DNA from: Methylomonas sp. LW13
Lineage (GTDB): Bacteria > Pseudomonadota > Gammaproteobacteria > Methylococcales > Methylomonadaceae
Assembly: GCF_016865255.1 (NCBI RefSeq)
Contig: NZ_CP033381.1
Span: 868,001 to 932,000 of the forward strand
Direction: 5' to 3'
DNA length: 64,000 nucleotides
The first letter of the stretch is position 1, and each line of letters starts with the position of its first letter. The translations under genes and the position numbers were made by a program. The notes under the pieces are model-generated. The model had not been told where the DNA came from. It made no database searches and saw nothing but the letters and a program-made list of their open reading frames with translations. Positions 58,780-64,000 of the stretch are shown here, one piece after another.

Positions 58780-61311
58780 TTAGGACAGCGATTGCGGCGC
58801 GTCCCCGTGGCGGAAATAATTGGCGGTCAAAGTATCGGACAACGCGGCCAATAGGGCGTAAATCTTGCTGAGTTGTTGGTCCAGCGCTTCGCGAATCCCG
58901 GATTCCGAGACGTTCAATAAGTCGTCGATATTGGCGATATTCAACAGACAACTAGCCTCTAATAGCAAGCGCTCTTCGGCGCTAATCCGGCGGGTACTGG
59001 GTTCGCGCGGCAGTTTGCCGACATGCTCCTGCAAACGAGCGATTTGATAAGCTAGTGAGCGGGGATTGTTGGGGTCCATCAGCAGCAGTTCCAAAAACGA
59101 GGCTAACTCCAGGTTGCTACGATAATGTTGGCGGTAGCAAATCAGGTTGTCGCTGGTGTCCAGCAGGGATTCCAGCAAGCGGGTTTCCGCCGCTTCGCTT
59201 TGCGGCATCGCAAACGCGGTTCTCAATACCGATACCAACTGCAAGCCGCGCTCCAGGCGCCGGCCGATGTCCAGAAACAGCCAGCCGTTGCCGCGCGTCA
59301 TGCTCTCCATCACCAGACCGCTGAATGCGGAGAGCGTGGTGATTAGCTGATCCATTTGCTCCTGCATCGACCACAAACCGATTTTGCCCAGGCGGCGCGC
59401 TTCGGAAACCTGTTCCTCGATTTCGTCAATGACCCGCCAGGTATCCGACGACCATAAATCGCGTACCGCATAGCCGGATTGGATCATCCTGTTTACCGTG
59501 TTGGCCAGGCTGCCTGCTCGGCTTTCGTCGGCGACCACTGCCAGTAATTCGGCTTCCGGCGACTGCAACAAACTTTCGTTATCCTCGGCAAAAAAACCGG
59601 GGTAGGTGCCGGTCATGCTGGTGACGCAACGCAGCAGGGTTTCCAGGCTGAGCTGATAGTCCGGGCTATCGCGGTCAGGGTTGCTGAACAGCTTTTTGAT
59701 CGTGGCGCGCAACAAACGTACCCCGCCTTCCGCACGTTCAGCGTTGCGGCCCACCCAGAAAATATTGTCTGCGGCGCGGCTGGGCAAGGCATTGCCGTGG
59801 CCGGCCAGACTGCTGCTGCGCTTGGCCGGAATGGCCGGATGCTGCGGTTCCGTGGCAACCACCCAGGTATCTTTACTGATGCCGCCGGTTTGATTACTGA
59901 TCATCATATTGCCGTATTGCGGTGCGCTGCGACTCAAACCGCCAGGCATCAGCGTATAACCGTCCGCCCGCGCCACCATGAAGCAGCGCAGCACGGTTTG
60001 GCGCGGTTCGTAGCCGCCCGCCACCAGCGCCGGCACGGTGGAAAAGCTCTCGTATTCCTGGCCGACGTAAAGCGCCGGGCGGGCCTTGATGCGCGCGCGC
60101 CAATCAGCGAGTTGTGCACGGCTCAGCTGATGGCCGAACACCGAACGTTCGCCGGGTTTGCGGTAGATCGGTTTGATGACCAGGCGTTCCAGATTGGCGA
60201 GGACGTAATTTAACTCGCGGGCTTGGCCGCACCACCAGGTGGCGATCGAATTTAGCTTTAGGGTTTGACCCAGGAAGTATTTGGCGATGCCCGGCAGGAA
60301 CGGCATGATGCCGGGATTTTCCAATATGCCGCTACCTAGCGGGTTGGCAATCGCCACATTGCCGCGCCTGACCACTTCCAACAGGCCGGGGACGCCTAGC
60401 CGCGAGTCTTCGCGCAGTTCCAGCGGGTCGCAGTAATTGTCGTCAACCCGACGCAAGATCACATCCACCCGCTGCAAGCCGACCAGCGATTTAAGCCAGA
60501 CATAGCCGTCGCGAATCGTCAGGTCGTCGCCCTGTACCAGCGGATAACCCAGATAGGAGGCCAGATAGGCGTGTTCGAAGAAAGTTTCGTTCAAAGGGCC
60601 GGGCGTCAGTACCACCACGCGCGGGGTATCGGCGTCGCCGGGGGCGACGGCATTCAGGCCGGCGCGCAGGGATTGAAAGAAACGCGCCAAACGATGGACA
60701 TGAGTGTCGCGGAACAAGCTGGGCAACACCCGTGACATGGCCAAGCGGTTTTCCAACGCATAACCGGCACCGGATGGCGCTTGCGTACGATCACCCAGTA
60801 CCCACATTTTTTTGTCCGGGCCGCGGGCCAGGTCGGCGGCGCACAATACCAACTGATGCTGGCCGGGCAAGCTTACTTGATCACAAACGCGCAGAAAGCC
60901 GCCGTGGTTGTAGATCAGTTCCAGTGGCAACAGATTTTTCTTGATCAGCTGGCGCGGGCCGTACAGGTCGGCCAAAATCAGATTCAACAGTTCGGCGCGT
61001 TGCAGCAGTCCGGCTTCAATGTCAAACCACTCGTCGCCGGAAAGCAATAGCGGTATCGGGTCGAGTTGCCAAGGGCGGTTAATACCGTCCGGGTCGTCAT
61101 AAACGTTGTAGGTGACGCCGTTTTCGCGCAGCAGTCTTAGCGCTTCCTGGTGGCGTTCGCCGACTTCGCGGGGGCCAAGCTGTTGCAACGCCTGCATCAG
61201 GTGGGCCCAATGCGGTCTAACCCGGCCCGTCTCGTCCAGCATTTCGTCGTGGGCCCCCTTATCGAGGCGGTATCCCGGCGCGAAAGCTTCTGGTGTGCTT
61301 AAGGTTTTCAT
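58780..61311 (-). CDS. Fused circularly permuted ATP-grasp and alpha-E protein
   Basis: 843 residues. Residues about 1-480 form a circularly permuted ATP-grasp domain (VYDDPDGINRPWQLDPIPLL, IENPGIMPFLPGIAKYFLG and VVATEPQ landmarks), and about 510-840 an alpha-E domain starting from AADNIFWVGRNAERAEGGVRLL. ATP-grasp proteins of this group are predicted peptide or amide ligases; the alpha-E function is unknown. The same two domains are encoded as separate proteins on the other strand from 61768, so the locus has both a fused and a split version. First gene of the minus-strand unit. Confidence 0.88.
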   Translation of the reverse strand: MKTLSTPEAFAPGYRLDKGAHDEMLDETGRVRPHWAHLMQALQQLGPREVGERHQEALRLLRENGVTYNVYDDPDGINRPWQLDPIPLLLSGDEWFDIEAGLLQRAELLNLILADLYGPRQLIKKNLLPLELIYNHGGFLRVCDQVSLPGQHQLVLCAADLARGPDKKMWVLGDRTQAPSGAGYALENRLAMSRVLPSLFRDTHVHRLARFFQSLRAGLNAVAPGDADTPRVVVLTPGPLNETFFEHAYLASYLGYPLVQGDDLTIRDGYVWLKSLVGLQRVDVILRRVDDNYCDPLELREDSRLGVPGLLEVVRRGNVAIANPLGSGILENPGIMPFLPGIAKYFLGQTLKLNSIATWWCGQARELNYVLANLERLVIKPIYRKPGERSVFGHQLSRAQLADWRARIKARPALYVGQEYESFSTVPALVAGGYEPRQTVLRCFMVARADGYTLMPGGLSRSAPQYGNMMISNQTGGISKDTWVVATEPQHPAIPAKRSSSLAGHGNALPSRAADNIFWVGRNAERAEGGVRLLRATIKKLFSNPDRDSPDYQLSLETLLRCVTSMTGTYPGFFAEDNESLLQSPEAELLAVVADESRAGSLANTVNRMIQSGYAVRDLWSSDTWRVIDEIEEQVSEARRLGKIGLWSMQEQMDQLITTLSAFSGLVMESMTRGNGWLFLDIGRRLERGLQLVSVLRTAFAMPQSEAAETRLLESLLDTSDNLICYRQHYRSNLELASFLELLLMDPNNPRSLAYQIARLQEHVGKLPREPSTRRISAEERLLLEASCLLNIANIDDLLNVSESGIREALDQQLSKIYALLAALSDTLTANYFRHGDAPQSLS

Positions 61312-61767
61312 AGGTTTAGTTTGCCGGTTTACCGGGTATAGCGCAATTGATCAAAGCTAATCTCGTTTTTTTTATGTTTTCTAAGCTGGTTTTTATTGCA
61401 GATGCCGATTCTGACGAGACTTTGGATAATGCGTAGTCTAAGAAACTCGCAAAAAGCATGCCGTTACGATCAGAAAGAGCGGAGTGCGGCATAGATCTTT
61501 TGGATTCGGTGGCTCCGCCTAGAGTCGCTTAATATAAAGCATTGGCTTTCTTCAAGCTTCTGAACTAAAGGGTATTTGCCAGTGCTAAGGCGCGATAAGT
61601 CGGTCACGGCCGAGCAAGTGATAGCCGTAGGCGCGCAACTTGGCATTGCTATTGCTTTATATCGGGTAAATCATTAGAACCGGTTTGCGTTGAAATGGTG
61701 CGGTCGTTTTTGCACCAATTTCGCGCGGACTTGCACCATAAAAGCAAATATCACGGATGCATACAGC
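61312..61767. other. Divergent control region of the two ATP-grasp/alpha-E units
   Basis: 456 bp with no supportable gene. Near the right end are three half-sites: TGGTGC (61696-61701) and GCACCA (61712-61717) form a dyad with ten bases between them, and TGCACCA recurs at 61732-61738, 21 bp from the TGCACCA at 61711. GCAC/GGTGC half-sites recall NtrC binding sites, but the dyad here is in the opposite order. No sigma-54 element is clear on either strand. Confidence 0.4.
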
Positions 61768-63222
61768 ATGGTTACTTCGACAATTTGGGCGGATTACAGC
61801 GCCGATAAGGCTTACGACGAGATGATTGCTGCGGGCGGCAAGCCGCGTGATACCTGCGCCAGTTTGAGTCAATACTTACAATCTTTGGGCATGGATGCAA
61901 TTAAGGGCCGGTTGTCGGCGGCGGAGGCGGCCATCATGGAGATGGGCATCACCTTCACCGTCTACAGCGACGAAGGCAATATCGATAGAGCTTGGCCTTT
62001 CGACATCATTCCCAGGCTGATCGATTTTCAGGAATGGCAAGCCGTGGAAGCAGGTCTGAAACAGCGTCTGAAAGCTTTGAATTGCTTTATCAACGATGTT
62101 TATAACCAGCAGCAGATTATCAAGGATGGTTTGGTGCCTGCTGATTTGATCAACAGTTCCAGCAATTTTCGTAAGGAATGTTTGGGCATGCAGCCCAAAT
62201 TCGGCACATGGGCCAATATTTGCGGCAGCGATCTGGTGCGGGCTGGCGACGGCAAGCTGTATGTGCTGGAAGACAATTTGCGGGTGCCATCCGGCGTGTC
62301 GTACATGATCGAAAACCGGGTAATTACCAAACGGATCTTTCCGGAGTTGTTGGAAAATCTGAATATTCTGCCGGTGGACGATTATCCGACCCAGTTGTTC
62401 GAAATGCTGGCGTCACTGGCACCGGATACCGATGACACCCCGCAAATTGCCGTCTTGACGCCCGGTATTTATAACTCGGCCTATTTCGAACACGCTTTCC
62501 TGGCGCAACAAATGGGTGCGGAACTGGTGGAAGGCGGCGACTTGCTGGTCAAGGATGACGATTGTGTTTATATGCGTACCATCAAGGGTCTGGAAAAAGT
62601 CGATGTGATTTACCGGCGCATTGATGATCTGTTTCTCGATCCTGAAGTCTTTCATAAGGATTCGGTATTGGGCGTGAAGGGCTTGATGCGGGCCTGGAAA
62701 GCCGGCAATGTGGCGCTGGCTAATGCGCCGGGCGCGGGGGTAGCGGACGACAAGGTGGTGTATGCCTACGTGCCGGAAATGATTCGCTACTATCTGAACG
62801 AAGAGCCGGTTTTGCCGAACGTGCCGACTTATCTCTGTAGCGATCCGGAACAATGCGCCTACGTGCTGGCGCATTTGCCGGAGCTGGTGGTAAAACCGGC
62901 CAACGAGTCCGGCGGCTATGGCATGTTGGTCGGCCCGCACGCCAGCCAAAAGGAAATCAAGCAATTTCATAAACTGATTAAAAACAATCCGCGTAATTAC
63001 ATCGCCCAGCCAACTTTGGCTTTATCAACCTGCCCGACCTTGTGCGGTGATAGTCTGGAGCCCAGGCACATCGACTTGCGCCCCTTCATCCTGCAAGGTG
63101 AGAACGGCTTTGTCACCGCTGGCGGCTTGACCCGCGTGGCGCTCAGGGCCGGTTCGCTGGTGGTGAATTCATCGCAGGGCGGCGGCAGTAAAGACACTTG
63201 GATTATCAACAGGGAGCAATAA
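61768..63222 (+). CDS. Circularly permuted ATP-grasp protein
   Basis: 484 residues from ATG 61768; the open frame begins at 61690, but that extension looks non-coding. Domain landmarks are FTVYSDEGNIDRAWPFDIIPR, LYVLEDNLRVPSGVSYMIENR, VIYRRIDDLFLDPEVF and the C-terminal LVVKPANESGGYGMLVGP ATP-binding segment. Predicted to ligate an amine or amino acid to a peptide or protein. It is paired with the alpha-E gene that starts one base after its stop codon. A paralogue is fused to alpha-E on the other strand. Confidence 0.9.
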   Translation: MVTSTIWADYSADKAYDEMIAAGGKPRDTCASLSQYLQSLGMDAIKGRLSAAEAAIMEMGITFTVYSDEGNIDRAWPFDIIPRLIDFQEWQAVEAGLKQRLKALNCFINDVYNQQQIIKDGLVPADLINSSSNFRKECLGMQPKFGTWANICGSDLVRAGDGKLYVLEDNLRVPSGVSYMIENRVITKRIFPELLENLNILPVDDYPTQLFEMLASLAPDTDDTPQIAVLTPGIYNSAYFEHAFLAQQMGAELVEGGDLLVKDDDCVYMRTIKGLEKVDVIYRRIDDLFLDPEVFHKDSVLGVKGLMRAWKAGNVALANAPGAGVADDKVVYAYVPEMIRYYLNEEPVLPNVPTYLCSDPEQCAYVLAHLPELVVKPANESGGYGMLVGPHASQKEIKQFHKLIKNNPRNYIAQPTLALSTCPTLCGDSLEPRHIDLRPFILQGENGFVTAGGLTRVALRAGSLVVNSSQGGGSKDTWIINREQ

Positions 63223-63223
63223 G

Positions 63224-64000
63224 ATGTTATCGCGATCCGCCGAACGTTTGTACTGGATGGCCCGTTATCTGGAGCGCACCGAAAACACCGCCCGCCTGAT
63301 CAGCGCCACGATGCATTTGATCTACGACTTGCCGTATGGTGTGGAATTAGGCTGGCGCAATTTATTAAATATTTGCGGCGTCGAAGAGGCGTTTTATCAA
63401 CGCTTTAAAAATCCCAGCGAGCAGAATACCACCCGGTTTTTATTAGCCGATATGAGCAATCCCGGCTCCTTATTGGCGTCGTTGTCGTTTGCTCGCGAGA
63501 ATATCCGTACCAGCCGCGAGCTGATGCCCGATGAGGCCTGGCAGCAGGTCAACGAAATGTATCTGTACGCTAATAACAATCTGGATAGCTTGTCCAATCG
63601 GCGGGGGCGTGCGCTGTTCTTGCAGGAAATCATGGCTGGGTGCCAGCGCTTTACTGGTTTTATGGCCGGGTCTATGAGTAGCAGCGACAGTGCCCGGTTT
63701 ATCTGTATCGGCCGCAATTTGGAACGGGCCGATATGACCAGCCGGATCATGGATTTCGGCACCGTATTGTTGGCGGAAAATCGCAGCACCAAAATGCGCG
63801 AGTACGAGACCATCCTGTGGATCAACGTTTTGAAGTCCTTGAGTGCGGTCTTGATGTATCGCAAACACGTCCGCAACCGAATTAAAGGTGAGGATGTTTT
63901 GAACTATCTGTTAAAAAATCCGGATTTTCCCAGGGCCGTGCTGCATTGCATCGAGGAGATTACGCATTGCATCAAACGCTTGCCGCATGCTGTCGAACTA
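63224..64000 (+). CDS. Alpha-E domain protein (partial)
   Basis: The first 259 codons, open at the right edge; the family is usually about 310-320 residues. Start MLSRSAERLYWMARYLERTENTARL is typical of the alpha-helical E-rich (alpha-E) proteins. It follows the ATP-grasp gene at once and presumably works with it. A transglutaminase-like gene or another partner may follow outside the window. Confidence 0.88.
   Translation, partial: MLSRSAERLYWMARYLERTENTARLISATMHLIYDLPYGVELGWRNLLNICGVEEAFYQRFKNPSEQNTTRFLLADMSNPGSLLASLSFARENIRTSRELMPDEAWQQVNEMYLYANNNLDSLSNRRGRALFLQEIMAGCQRFTGFMAGSMSSSDSARFICIGRNLERADMTSRIMDFGTVLLAENRSTKMREYETILWINVLKSLSAVLMYRKHVRNRIKGEDVLNYLLKNPDFPRAVLHCIEEITHCIKRLPHAVEL

Overview
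The window (about 55% G+C, no rRNA or tRNA seen) reads as chromosome of a diazotrophic gammaproteobacterium. Gene content and protein style fit a type I methanotroph such as Methylomonas; this is inferred from memory of related proteins, since no methane-oxidation gene lies here.

Layout. 1-8.5 kb: gatA (cut by the left edge) and gatC, divergent from the cell-elongation operon mreB-mreC-mreD-mrdA(PBP2)-mrdB(RodA)-mltB. 8.5-13.7 kb: an MBOAT/SGNH O-acylation pair, an FHA-coiled-coil-lytic transglycosylase fusion and a small hypothetical gene. 14.0-21.5 kb: a compact efflux module (OmpR-type regulator, sensor kinase, TolC-like lipoprotein, adaptor, HME-like RND pump) bracketed by two diverged copies of an ~80 bp repeat. 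21.8-25.5 kb: a very large secreted glycosidase-like protein. 25.7-31.1 kb: gcvT and gcvP without gcvH, overlapped by an exonuclease/GIY-YIG fusion. 31.1-32.6 kb: AT-richer small genes and REP-like palindromes. 32.6-36.6 kb: a PocR-PAS-GGDEF diguanylate cyclase, an orphan ACP/acyltransferase pair and an Anbu proteasome-like protease. 36.8-41.8 kb: a YbhGFSR-type ABC exporter.

41.9-47.2 kb is a nitrogen-fixation accessory block: nifB behind two NifA sites and a sigma-54 promoter, a 4Fe-4S ferredoxin, a NifO-like ArsC protein, a flavodiiron protein, then a separately led group of a 2Fe-2S ferredoxin, an FeSII (Shethna II)-like protein and nifQ. It combines FeMo-cofactor supply (NifB, NifQ) with oxygen defence (flavodiiron protein, FeSII). 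A foldable leader with a three-way junction and possible pseudoknot lies in front of the 2Fe-2S ferredoxin and matches no riboswitch class I know.

47.3-53.5 kb carries a HupE/UreJ-like membrane protein with an anchor protein, a lipoprotein that looks like a dead archaemetzincin, one intact VapBC pair, a truncated phosphoesterase, a Phd/PIN pair whose toxin has a premature TAA, and inorganic pyrophosphatase. 53.6-57.8 kb is a MASE1-PAS-GGDEF-EAL protein. 57.9-64.0 kb encodes a transglutaminase-like protein, an ATP-grasp/alpha-E fusion and, divergently, the unfused ATP-grasp and alpha-E proteins (right edge). These are the usual operon partners of Anbu, which here sits about 21 kb away.

The most notable items are the probable AUA start codon of mreC, the unassigned RNA leader, the FeSII/flavodiiron block, the split Anbu system with duplicated ligase-like partners, the damaged toxin gene, the apparently lipoyl-less RND adaptor and the FHA-transglycosylase fusion.
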